Below are positions 21,820 to 30,232 of a DNA stretch of 30,732 nt, in pieces. Within the stretch, counting starts at the first letter, position 1. The number at the start of each line of letters is the position of its first letter. Location of the stretch: assembly GCA_013375455.1 (NCBI GenBank), contig JABXJT010000055.1, positions 1 through 30,732 on the forward strand, written 5' to 3'. The translations under genes were made by a program, and so were the position numbers. The stretch is from Candidatus Helarchaeota archaeon. Its GTDB lineage: Archaea; Asgardarchaeota; Lokiarchaeia; Helarchaeales; HEL-GB-A. The notes under the pieces were generated by a model that was given only the letters and a program-made list of their open reading frames with translations, searched no databases and was not told the DNA's origin.

Positions 21820-23605
21820 TCAGACTACGATTGGGGGTTCCCACACCTTGAAAATTTCACGGTAGATCCCGCAAATCTCGCCCACTGTGGCACCCTCTTT
21901 GGTTGCTTCCATAACTACGGGGAGCACGTTCTCCTCTTTTTCGCATACCTTCCGCAATTGATTAAGAATTCCTTCCAGCTTCTTATTGTCGCGGCGTGCC
22001 CTCAACTTCTTTATCCGATCTATTTCCTTCAGACCTGCTTCCGGATTCGTTCTGAAGACGTTTTCAAAATCCAGTTCGTCCACCAGATAGCGATTCACTC
22101 CGATTACCTTCTCTTCCCCGATTTCGATTTTATGTTGCCTCTTCTTGAAAGCGTCCCGCATTTCCCGATAGAGCCATCCCGATTCCAAGGCCTTCACTAT
22201 TCCACCCGCACCTGCAATTTTATCCATGTATTTCCAGATCCGATCCTCAAGCTCGTCTGTTAGCCATTCTACATAATATGATCCTGCCATAGGATCTATC
22301 GTATTGCCAACCCGAATCTCATCTTGAATAATCTGTTGCGTTCTTAACGCCAGTAAGACCGCCTCTTCCGAAGGAAGGCAGAGCGCTTCATCATACGAGT
22401 TTGTATGCATCGATTGGCAACCACCTAAGACCGCCTCCAGCGCTTGATACGCTGTGCGCACAATATTCACCAGTGGTTGCTGCTGTGTCAAAGAAGATCC
22501 AGCAGTTTGAATATGAAATCGGAATTGCCAGGATTTTGGGTCCTTCGATTCATACTTGTCCTTCATTAGTTTATACCAAATCCGTCGTGCTGCGCGATAC
22601 TTCGCTATTTCTTCAAAGAAATCTTTGGAAGCGGATAGATGGAAAGCCAACCGATTCACGAAATCGTCGATCTTCCATCCTCGGGCAATGACTTCATCGA
22701 TATGGGCGATGGCATTGCCAAACACGAATGAAATTTCTTGGACAGCGTCTATGCCCCCTTCACGGTAAACCTACGAGCACTAGAGCGTATCTAGTTCTCT
22801 TTATATCCCGTGAAATTGATGGGGTGCCATTTTGGGACGTTTTTTTGCGCCGTACACCACTCGATCATGTCGCATGCCAGACGTAGTAGGTGGGGTGGAG
22901 ATATATTTTTATAAGCTACATAACCTATTTGCTGAGTGCATATGTCGTTTTGCGTTGTTCCCGCAATCTGCTTCAAATCGTACCCCCTTTGCTTAACCAC
23001 GTTGAAATACATTGCGTTTATTGGAGCTGACGAAAATGGCTCCACTACAAGTGCCACAGATATCTTATCAATGGGTAAGTCTTTAGTGAGCGCATCCAAG
23101 CTATCTATGCAGTAAAGAGGCACACCGGCCGTCCCAACTTCTAAATGCAGTAGATGGGTCAAAACCCAAGCTATATCTGCTATGGGGTCGTCCGGATCGA
23201 TGCCATTGAAGGTCAGAGCATCGACAGCGGCAGATAGTCCAGTTTCTCCGTGTTCATACAGGAATTTCCACCGTGCATTGGTCTCCTCGGGCGTTACGTG
23301 CCCTGAGAATAATCTCAAGACATTCCGTGCCCGGAGAACAAACGCATGGTCCACATTCTTCCCCGATACATATTCGGATAGACACCCCGGGTGAAGGGGG
23401 GCTCCCCAGGAAAGCCGATATCTTTGAGATAGTCTTTATCTTTGATATCCAGGGGAGTATATAGCGGTTTCACCGGAATCTCAGAGTAGGTTTCAAATTT
23501 CTCTGGGCGTTCCTTCTTTTTGGCTATGATTTCTTCCCATTCTTTAGCTTTTGCTTCAATTTTTTTATAATCTTCTTCTGGAGACATAATATCATCCTTT
23601 ACCAT
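21820..23605 (-). CDS. B12-dependent acyl-CoA mutase large subunit, interrupted by two putative BHB introns
   Basis: Three reading frames together give one mutase. Exon 1 (23605-23323) ends TRGVYPNMYRGRMWTMRLF then SGHG. Exon 2 (23293-22801) runs TPEETNARWKFLYEHGETGL to WHPINFTGY. Exon 3 (22768-21820) runs YREGGIDAVQEISFVFGNAI to the stop, with RFHIQTAGSSLTQQQP and MHTNSYDEALCLP. Removing 29 and 32 nt gives 1,725 nt, a 574-residue protein, the normal size. Compared with Propionibacterium methylmalonyl-CoA mutase, Tyr89 is Phe (F90 here), no Arg lies at the 207 position, and the His after Gly-Tyr (244) is replaced, so the substrate is probably another acyl-CoA. A start at the ATG 23587 is favoured by AAAGGATGA. 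Without splicing it would be a pseudogene; splicing is inferred. Confidence 0.8.
22769..22800 (-). other. Putative BHB intron 2 in the mutase large-subunit gene (32 nt)
   Basis: It contains an in-frame TAG and shifts the frame. The inner helix is GAGAACTAGA/TCTAGTGCTC (one mismatch, loop TACGC). The exon sequences TTCACGG and CCGTGAA pair as the outer helix. The central helix has three of four pairs (TAT/GTA), with AAA and GTT bulges. Excision joins the GGA TAT (Gly-Tyr) codons to TAC CGT GAA (Tyr-Arg-Glu) at exactly the spacing of the family. Registers within 2 bases either side give Asn, Val, Ile or Lys at the joint. Confidence 0.65.
23294..23322 (-). other. Putative BHB intron 1 in the mutase large-subunit gene (29 nt)
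   Basis: It contains an in-frame TGA. The inner helix GTCTTGAGA pairs with TCTCAGGGC (loop TTAT). Exon CGGGC pairs with exon GCCCG as the outer helix. The central helix ACGG/ACGT has three of four pairs, and the bulges are AAT and AAC. Cutting after the second base of each bulge joins the codons into SGHGTPEETN, the conserved family sequence. Three adjacent registers give the same product. Confidence 0.72.
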
Positions 23606-23615
23606 GAGATAGATT

Positions 23616-23635
23616 GCCCATAATTTATCTTGGGC
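23616..23635 (-). promoter_or_regulatory. Small inverted repeat in the mutase leader
   Basis: GCCCA and TGGGC arms of five bases separated by ten lie between the palindrome and the first ATG of the mutase gene. A weak leader hairpin or operator half-site; low significance alone. Confidence 0.3.
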
Positions 23636-23638
23636 TTA

Positions 23639-23659
23639 TTATGATAACGGTTATCATAA
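23639..23659 (-). promoter_or_regulatory. Perfect 10-1-10 palindrome over the mutase promoter
   Basis: Arms TTATGATAAC and GTTATCATAA around a single central G. It stands about 35-55 bases upstream of the first ATG and just downstream of a possible box A (minus-strand TTTTAATGG, 23662-23670), covering the expected start site. This is the classical place for a repressor. No regulator gene is adjacent. The 174-base spacer 23606-23779 has no gene. Confidence 0.6.
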
Positions 23660-23661
23660 AA

Positions 23662-23670
23662 CCATTAAAA
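23662..23670 (-). promoter_or_regulatory. Candidate box A of the mutase operon
   Basis: On the minus strand AAAATCTTTTAATGG gives a BRE-like AAAATC and a TATA-like TTTTAATGG, about 25 bases before the centre of the palindrome. Spacing and consensus only. Confidence 0.4.
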
Positions 23671-23779
23671 GATTTTGATTTGAGTAAAAGAATTACCTGA
23701 ATTAGATTATAGTCTAATTACAAAAAGAGATTAATTTTTTGATGAGAAATTTACCTGGGGTCGAGAAAAATGTTATAAC

Positions 23780-24172
23780 TTAGAAAAAATCTGTTAATAA
23801 CCTTTGCCCTTTTTCTATAGAGTCGAGATTTTGAGATATTTCCGCCAACTTTTTAAGCTCTTCTATATCTCTCGTCCTTTTTACTTCAAGAGCCTTATTA
23901 ACGAAATTATTTAACAAATCACGGTGTTCGTTGTTAAATTTAAAGAAGTTAATAAAATTTCTAATTGGCAGGACTTTAATATTTTCTTTGAATGGCACTG
24001 GGGGGATTACATAATCAGTTGCTTGTTTATTATGGGAGATTGGGACGAAATAGAACATCTTATCATCTGATTGATAATTCTTCTCACATTTTTCTTGTAA
24101 TTCTTCTTTTGTCCTTTTTTGTTTGAAATAATTAGTTACTGCATTAACCGTAAAATCCGCAAGAATTTCCAA
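23780..24172 (-). CDS. Hypothetical protein, 130 residues
   Basis: Not recognised. The N-terminal part is basic and helical (KQKRTKEELQEKCEKNYQSD). It continues with a Pro-rich strand region (YVIPPVPFKENIKVLPIRNF) and two long C-terminal helices rich in Lys, Glu and Leu. It starts with TTG at 24172 and has GTGAG shortly upstream. There is no membrane segment or known motif. It is divergent from the giant repeat protein, with a 169-base AT-rich gap that may hold both promoters. Confidence 0.5.
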   Translation of the reverse strand: MEILADFTVNAVTNYFKQKRTKEELQEKCEKNYQSDDKMFYFVPISHNKQATDYVIPPVPFKENIKVLPIRNFINFFKFNNEHRDLLNNFVNKALEVKRTRDIEELKKLAEISQNLDSIEKGQRLLTDFF

Positions 24173-24341
24173 CTCACTTCACTCTTCTACTTCTAAAAGG
24201 CTCCCATTACTCCAATTATAAATAATAAAAAGTATTTATCAATTAATAACAAATAATTCCTAGGAGTATTAATGTAGCGAATTTTTACGTGGGGGTTTTT
24301 TGCGATACGAGAAGAACAGGATTAGAAAGGAGAAGCTCGCG

Positions 24342-27300
24342 ATGGGGGTAGAAATTCTTAAATTGGAACACATTAGGAAAAGTTCGTTGCAGGAAATAAA
24401 TAACTTTCTTCGCCAACAATATGAAATCTATGGATACGAAGCAATTAAAATCGCCCGGTTGAATAAAGGGACTTTATATGAAATATTCGAAGAAAAACTG
24501 CCAGGCGCCTCACTGCAGGAAATTGGGGTGTTCCATTCACGATTAGCAGACATTCTGGGATATGAGGCCAATGACCTTATCCGACAAAATAGGACCACAA
24601 TATCGCGAATGTTCGGGGAAAAACTACAAGATTCTACTCTCAAAGAAATTGGAGATTTCTTTTTAGGTTTACAAGAAATTAATAAGTTTATTGCAAGCGA
24701 CATTTTTCAAATCCATAAAAAGATGATATATGAATTAATTGAAGAAAAAATCGATCGAAAATTGCTCAAAGGAATCATAAACCTCCTTGAAGGAGTAAGG
24801 AAAATTTCATATGATGAGTGGAACCTATTAACGCAGATATATCTAGAAAAATTAACAGATATGGTAAAAGAACAATATAGGAGCTATTCTCTTGAGGACG
24901 TTGGGCATTGTGTCTATTTTTTTTCGTTGCCTTTGCATATGAAAAAGGATAAATTTGTTCTAAAACGGCGAAATTTATCTGAAATTTTTGGAGAAAAACT
25001 TGAAACATCGCCCCTTGAGCAAATTGGAGCATTCCTCAATTATATATCTTTTTCCTTTAAACGAGGAAGAATTGCGAAGAGACTCGTGCGAACCCATAAA
25101 AACGCATTATTTGAGGTATTTGGAGGAAAACTCAAGGGTTCCTCACTTGAAGAAATTGCGGCCTTTTTGTCTGGGATGAGTATTGCCTCCACGGATGTAG
25201 CATTGGAACTTGCTCGAACTCACAGCAACGCATTGTATGAAATGTTTGAAGGAAAATTTCAAGGAGCTTCAATCGAAGAGGTCATCAAGTTTCTCTATGC
25301 GTTTAGAAATGCTTTTCAAGAAGGAGCTACAGCGATTGCTCAAACCCATTATCAATCACTAACACGCAGGTTTGAAAAAATCCTCCAGGATGCTTCCGTA
25401 AGGAAAATAGCTAATTTCTTAGTTACCTTATCGGCATCCTCCAGAGAATTGGTCGAAGAACTCATCGTGAGCCATAAAAGGGTTATTGAAGAGAAGTTGA
25501 GGAATTTAACGCTTTATGATGTTGGTTACTTCCTTTACTGGTTAGCTCGTGCCCCTTTTTTACCCTCAAAAGAATTCGCGCCGACCCAAGAACAGCGCGC
25601 ATCTGAAATTTATGGGGAAAGATATCTCGTATCTCGACAAAAATGGTTTGAGAAGGGAGTCTTTATAAACACCGGCAATAAGCCGGGCGCGACTTATGTT
25701 TCATCTGTCTTTCTTTCTAGTTTCTCAAAGACCTTATTCGATGTGTTCAAAAAGAAGCTTCCAACAGCCTCGCTTGAGGAAATTGAAAGCTTTCTTGATG
25801 GATTACAAAGAGTTTCTGAGGATGTAGCACGGGAATTTACTCAAACCCTCCAAAAGGATTTAATTCTCTGTTTTAAAGAAAAACTCGATGAGATTTCAGT
25901 TAGAAAGACATCTTCCTTGGAATTTCTCAATTATGTAGAAAGGATAGAAAGTATTTCAGAAGATTTAGGTCAAGAACTCATTGAAAAAAATAAAACTATT
26001 TTATATGAGGAATTTGGAGAGAATTTACAACATTATTCGATAGATCAAATCCTTACAATACTGGCTTTAATGTTTAAGAGTTCTGAAAGCATGGCCTTAG
26101 AATTTCTACAATCACATAAAGAAATCATCTCAAGAAGAATTGAATCTAAAATTAGGGATTATTCACTCCATGAAATTATCTCGCATCTCAGATTAATTGG
26201 TCCAATATCTAGGAATTTAATGGGAGAACTCGCAAAAATGTATAAAGACCCTTTGACACATTTATTTCATGAGAAGTTAATTAGATCTTCACTTCACGGC
26301 ATTGGGAGTTTTTTTCGGGATTTATCATCTATCTCAGATGGTCTAGCCAAACAAATCCTTAGATTAAATCAAGCTTCGTTATCTGAAATTTTCAACGAGA
26401 AAATTCATTCTGCGTCCCTTTACGAAATTGCTGCATTCTTTCGTAATTTCACAAAATTCTCTCCCTCTCTTATAGGAGAAATATTTCAACCCCGCCAAAC
26501 TACTATCTCTAAAGTTCTTGAAGATAGGTTACGAAAAGCTTCCTTAAAACAAATTAATTGGTTTCTGAGAAATGCAAGAATTTGGAGAACTCCAGTTGCA
26601 AATTTTATTCACATCCATGAAAATATCATATCGCGCATAGTGAAAGAGAAAGTTGATTTCTCCTTTAAGGATGTCAATGATTTCATCTCACGTATGGGAA
26701 GAGATTATGAATATATAGGAGAAATTATTACACGGACCCACCAAAGGGAATTGACTTCAATGGTAGAAGTCGACTTTCAGACTTCCTCATTAGAGGACAT
26801 CGGTCAATTTCTTAAGTATTCAAAAACCTCCTCAAACTTGACGGAAAAAGTTATCCAAGGACGTAAATTATTAGTAGAAAAGAAAATTCGTTCGTCATCC
26901 CTTAAAGAAATCTGGAAATTCCTTGAAAGATTTACTATTACTCATCGAGCCATTGCAAAAAAATTCATAAGAATCTATAAAGAAACTCTGTTTGAGGTAT
27001 TCGAAGATAAAGTTCAAGCAACTCCCTTAAGAGATACTGGGAAATTTCTTGAACGATTAGGAAGAATTTCCGGATATAATGCGCGAAAATTGACCGCTAT
27101 TCATAAAAATATGATAATAAATATATTCGAGGAAAAACTTCCAAGCTCTTCATTATACGATATTGATGTTTTTCTCAGGAGTTTATCCAAGATTTCTAAT
27201 GATTTTGTAAAAAAACTGGTTCATCGTTTTGAAAAACAAATATTGGAACTTATCGAGAAAAAACTTCAAAACACTATAATAAAAGAGATTTTTCAGTTTT

Positions 27301-28883
27301 TTAGCAGTATTGCAGCTGGCTCTGAAGAACTTGCGAATAAAATTTTCCTTATCCATAAGGATTCACTAGAAAAGAGGCTCCGAACTCATTTTATTTCGAG
27401 ATTTTCTCCACGCATTTCATTATGGGAGTTATCCCCCTTATCACTTGATTTAAGGGAGCTTCCTGACGATATTCATAATGAAATAGCTAGAATTCGTTTG
27501 AGTATAATCAACGAACGGGCTCATGAATTTACATTACAGGACGTAGGAAGTTTCTTTTTTTTAAGGAATTATCCCAGTGCTTTAAAACAAAAATTTCTTC
27601 AACATCATGTACCTCGATTCATCGAACTATTCAAAAAGAACCTTTATAATTCCAGATTATATGACCTTGGTAGTTTTTTCAAGGGATTGGCATCTATCTC
27701 AGAAAATAAAGCAAGAGAACTCATTCAGACATATAAAAAACAATTGTTAGATATTGTAAATGAAAAGTTTGGGGACGCAACACTTGGATCCATTGACACA
27801 TTTATCTCAGGGATAGCTAAAGCATCTGAATCTCTCGCCATAGAGATCATTCACACCCATAGAACTAAGTTAGATGAAAAATTTCGGGATGCCTCACTTT
27901 ATGATATTCTTAATATGATATTCTTAATAACAAGCCCCCCTGAATCAATAGGAAAGGTAATTATTCAATCTCACAAACAAACGCTTATCGACATGGGAAA
28001 CTCACTTCTGATGAGATCTTTCAAAGATATTGTACGCTTCCGCTTCCTCATTAGAATCGCAGAACTCTCTGAAGAATTCGCCCAAGAATTCGCTCAAGCT
28101 CATCAGACCAAACTATCTGAAATTTTACAGAAAAATATCCGAGATGCGCCACTTAGTGAAACAGGCGAGTTCCTCTCAGGATTGACCAAGATTTCTGAAT
28201 CTGTAGCAAACAACATTGTCCAACTTCACCAGACTCTATTGCGTGAAGTCTTCAGTACAAGGCTACAAGAATCGAACCTCCATGAACTAGGGAAATTTCT
28301 GAGCGGAATAGCAGCTGCATCTAAACCAATTGCTCAGGAACTAGTTCAACCCCATAAGAATCAATTAGTTGAAGCATTTACTACAAAATTACTTGATGCG
28401 GATGTTAGTGAAATAGGAATTTTTCTTTCTGGAATAACGAACAGCTCTGAAAGTATCGCACAAGAAATGCTTCAGACTTCTCTAAATGAGTTATATGACA
28501 TGCTAGAAGAGAAATTATGGGACGCAACTCTTATTGGAATCGGTGAGTTCTTCCTAGGAATAGCCACTACTTCTAAAAATATTGCAAAAGAAATTCTTCA
28601 GACCCATAAATCTTTATTGTTTGAATTAATAAACAACAAGTTACAAATTGATCAGATGTTTCGTGCTAGCCTACCTATCGTAAAAATGCTCTCAGGAATC
28701 GCCAGTACTTCTGAGGATCTATTAAATGAAATCATTCTCAAAAGCGCGTTAAGACAATGGCTTGATGGGGCACCTGACAAAGAAATTCAAGGCCTACTCG
28801 CCCAGATATCTAAAATTTCTGAGCCTGCAGCGAAAAAACTTGCTCCAATCTTTGAACAATTGAAATCATCCCATTTCTCTTAA
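24342..28883 (+). CDS. Giant helical-repeat protein, about 34 repeats of ~42 residues, novel
   Basis: About 1,513 residues from the ATG at 24342, which has AAAGGAG nine bases upstream. A TTG at 24300 would add 14 residues but lacks such a site. The entire length is one degenerate repeat, consensus SLxEIGxFLxGLxxIS then xxxAxExxxxHKxxLxEIFE and EKLxxA, near 42 residues. Each is probably two or three helices, so the protein should form an extended alpha-solenoid. Only one obvious insertion interrupts it (after the GERYLVSRQKW region, about residues 425-470, with Gly-Asn-rich sequence). There is no signal peptide, membrane segment or enzymatic motif, and no N- or C-terminal cap domain. It resembles HEAT/ARM-like scaffolds only in kind; I recognise no named family. 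Confidence 0.8.
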   Translation: MGVEILKLEHIRKSSLQEINNFLRQQYEIYGYEAIKIARLNKGTLYEIFEEKLPGASLQEIGVFHSRLADILGYEANDLIRQNRTTISRMFGEKLQDSTLKEIGDFFLGLQEINKFIASDIFQIHKKMIYELIEEKIDRKLLKGIINLLEGVRKISYDEWNLLTQIYLEKLTDMVKEQYRSYSLEDVGHCVYFFSLPLHMKKDKFVLKRRNLSEIFGEKLETSPLEQIGAFLNYISFSFKRGRIAKRLVRTHKNALFEVFGGKLKGSSLEEIAAFLSGMSIASTDVALELARTHSNALYEMFEGKFQGASIEEVIKFLYAFRNAFQEGATAIAQTHYQSLTRRFEKILQDASVRKIANFLVTLSASSRELVEELIVSHKRVIEEKLRNLTLYDVGYFLYWLARAPFLPSKEFAPTQEQRASEIYGERYLVSRQKWFEKGVFINTGNKPGATYVSSVFLSSFSKTLFDVFKKKLPTASLEEIESFLDGLQRVSEDVAREFTQTLQKDLILCFKEKLDEISVRKTSSLEFLNYVERIESISEDLGQELIEKNKTILYEEFGENLQHYSIDQILTILALMFKSSESMALEFLQSHKEIISRRIESKIRDYSLHEIISHLRLIGPISRNLMGELAKMYKDPLTHLFHEKLIRSSLHGIGSFFRDLSSISDGLAKQILRLNQASLSEIFNEKIHSASLYEIAAFFRNFTKFSPSLIGEIFQPRQTTISKVLEDRLRKASLKQINWFLRNARIWRTPVANFIHIHENIISRIVKEKVDFSFKDVNDFISRMGRDYEYIGEIITRTHQRELTSMVEVDFQTSSLEDIGQFLKYSKTSSNLTEKVIQGRKLLVEKKIRSSSLKEIWKFLERFTITHRAIAKKFIRIYKETLFEVFEDKVQATPLRDTGKFLERLGRISGYNARKLTAIHKNMIINIFEEKLPSSSLYDIDVFLRSLSKISNDFVKKLVHRFEKQILELIEKKLQNTIIKEIFQFFSSIAAGSEELANKIFLIHKDSLEKRLRTHFISRFSPRISLWELSPLSLDLRELPDDIHNEIARIRLSIINERAHEFTLQDVGSFFFLRNYPSALKQKFLQHHVPRFIELFKKNLYNSRLYDLGSFFKGLASISENKARELIQTYKKQLLDIVNEKFGDATLGSIDTFISGIAKASESLAIEIIHTHRTKLDEKFRDASLYDILNMIFLITSPPESIGKVIIQSHKQTLIDMGNSLLMRSFKDIVRFRFLIRIAELSEEFAQEFAQAHQTKLSEILQKNIRDAPLSETGEFLSGLTKISESVANNIVQLHQTLLREVFSTRLQESNLHELGKFLSGIAAASKPIAQELVQPHKNQLVEAFTTKLLDADVSEIGIFLSGITNSSESIAQEMLQTSLNELYDMLEEKLWDATLIGIGEFFLGIATTSKNIAKEILQTHKSLLFELINNKLQIDQMFRASLPIVKMLSGIASTSEDLLNEIILKSALRQWLDGAPDKEIQGLLAQISKISEPAAKKLAPIFEQLKSSHFS

Positions 28884-28952
28884 AAAAAGAATTACATCTT
28901 TAAATGGGTATTAGCTTTTTGACATTCTTAAAAACTAAATTTTTATAATGTC

Positions 28953-29005
28953 GGAAACAAAGATTTATAGAAAGTCAATCACTTTGGAAACAAAGATTTA
29001 TAGAA
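28953..29005 (+). repeat. Tandem direct repeat with TATA-like core before the small membrane gene
   Basis: Two copies of a 20-base unit, identical (GGAAACAAAGATTT followed by ATAGAA), start 33 bases apart at 28953 and 28986. Each holds AAAGATTTATAG, which can pass for BRE plus box A. The second is followed by GGTGA (29006-29010), the ribosome site of the gene at 29015. They could be duplicated promoters or an operator pair. Confidence 0.55.
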
Positions 29006-29014
29006 GGTGATAAA

Positions 29015-29404
29015 ATGAGTGATACGATTACAAAACAGCTAAAATGGGTTTTTCTAATTCACTTTATTGCAGGTATTGTGGCTGGAATTGCATATTTTCT
29101 TATCCCAGAACAATACGCAGGGCTCCTAGGCTGGACTCCCATTGAGCCAGCTATATACCGATTAGTTGGCGCAGCAATGATTGGGTTAGCGTTTGGTTCG
29201 TTGCTAGCCTACAGAGCCGCAAATTGGGTGAAAGTAAGAATTGTGTTAGAGATGGAGATAGTTTGGCTCATTTGTGCCGATATTGCTTTGATAATGGTTG
29301 CAACTACAGGACTATATCCACCTTTAATGTGGGCGTCTGCTCTTGGGATAATGCTGTTTTTTACAATATCTTTCATCTACTGCTATATCACAAATTTAGA
29401 CTGA
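29015..29404 (+). CDS. Small four-helix membrane protein, unknown
   Basis: A 129-residue protein with four hydrophobic segments at about 10-30, 46-66, 79-98 and 102-125. The connecting loops are short (IPEQYAGLLGWTPIEPAIYR). There are no conserved polar or charged residues within the segments that suggest a catalytic role. The organisation resembles many small DUF membrane proteins. A GGTGA site precedes the ATG, and a T run at 29430-29439 follows. Function unknown. Confidence 0.62.
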   Translation: MSDTITKQLKWVFLIHFIAGIVAGIAYFLIPEQYAGLLGWTPIEPAIYRLVGAAMIGLAFGSLLAYRAANWVKVRIVLEMEIVWLICADIALIMVATTGLYPPLMWASALGIMLFFTISFIYCYITNLD

Positions 29405-29429
29405 GAGGCTACGTGGAACTCTATTACCC

Positions 29430-29439
29430 TTTTTTTTTT
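29430..29439 (+). terminator. Oligo-T terminator after the small membrane gene
   Basis: A run of ten T, followed by CTATTTTATTATT, starts 26 bases after the stop codon. Oligo-T tracts are the common archaeal termination signal. Confidence 0.6.
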
Positions 29440-29482
29440 CTATTTTATTATTGCATGATTTAATATAATTACAAATAACAGT

Positions 29483-30232
29483 CTAATGACTTCTCTCAGA
29501 GCTCTTTATTAAAATCGTTAATAACAATATATTTATTAGTAATTCTCGCTGCCCCATCGTGGAGTTCGCTAGTTCTACAAGGTGTTCAAGTTTCTGTAAG
29601 ATCCTTGTAGGTTGCCCATCGGTTCGATTTGTCTTCAGCTCTCTCACGAGGATATTCAATTGTTTTTTAATCTCATTGTCAGACTCTCTCTCTAGTACAT
29701 GTTCAAAAAGCGCGAATTGCTCCTTATTTTGAAGGGTTTCTACATCCACTGCATAACCCATCTTATCTCTCATCCTTTTTTCATCTGAAAAAACGTGGTT
29801 TGTTGAGGGAAATATCCGAAAAATTTCTGCGATTAGATTATAGAGAGTTAAAAGTCGATGCAAATAAGTTAAGCATTCATCACCCAAGCGTGCGTAATTG
29901 GTTTCGCGTGTATTGTCACCTGCGGAAGGGTCATTGGAAACTTCAATGAAATGCGCTGAATCAGCGATATCAAACCGTGAAAAAGGGGAGTCATTAAACA
30001 CCCTTTGAAAAAGTTCTTGAATCCTTTGTTCCGTTTTATTACTATAACTAGTGATAAAAAAATAAGAGATCATTGAGCTCGCGAAAATGGTAACGCTTGC
30101 AATTACAGTAATAATTATTATTTCGTGAGAAATTTTAAAATGATTCATTAAAGAGAATATTACAATTTCGATACATGAGAATAATGAGGTATAGAGTGTA
30201 ATTAAAACCCAATTTTTTCGGATTAATTTCAA
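29483..30232 (-). CDS. Membrane-anchored cytosolic protein, unknown
   Basis: A 249-residue protein. Two hydrophobic segments lie at about 9-28 and 38-60 (EIIIITVIASVTIFASSMIS), then a soluble, mostly helical domain of about 185 residues. The soluble part is rich in charged residues, without cysteine clusters or a nucleotide-binding loop. It could be a signalling or scaffold protein with the soluble part inside the cell, but nothing identifies it. The only start of the full frame is TTG at 30232 without a clear ribosome site. It is convergent with the small membrane gene. Confidence 0.5.
   Translation of the reverse strand: MKLIRKNWVLITLYTSLFSCIEIVIFSLMNHFKISHEIIIITVIASVTIFASSMISYFFITSYSNKTEQRIQELFQRVFNDSPFSRFDIADSAHFIEVSNDPSAGDNTRETNYARLGDECLTYLHRLLTLYNLIAEIFRIFPSTNHVFSDEKRMRDKMGYAVDVETLQNKEQFALFEHVLERESDNEIKKQLNILVRELKTNRTDGQPTRILQKLEHLVELANSTMGQRELLINILLLTILIKSSERSH

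Noticed and set aside
21820..22725. Independent 301-residue mutase C-terminal gene starting at MFGNAIAH
   Set aside because: The family sequence continues upstream in the same frame (YREGGIDAVQEISFV) without a start codon, so the apparent ATG is internal.
22791..23354. Separate gene of 187 residues beginning MDHAFVLRARNVLR
   Set aside because: Only the part from TPEETN on is mutase sequence. The first residues are translated from intron and out-of-frame exon 1, so it is an internal piece of the interrupted large subunit.
24342..28883. CRISPR or DNA-level tandem array in the giant repeat gene
   Set aside because: Repeats are conserved only at protein level. The nucleotide copies are highly diverged and stay in frame, and there is no identical repeat-spacer structure.
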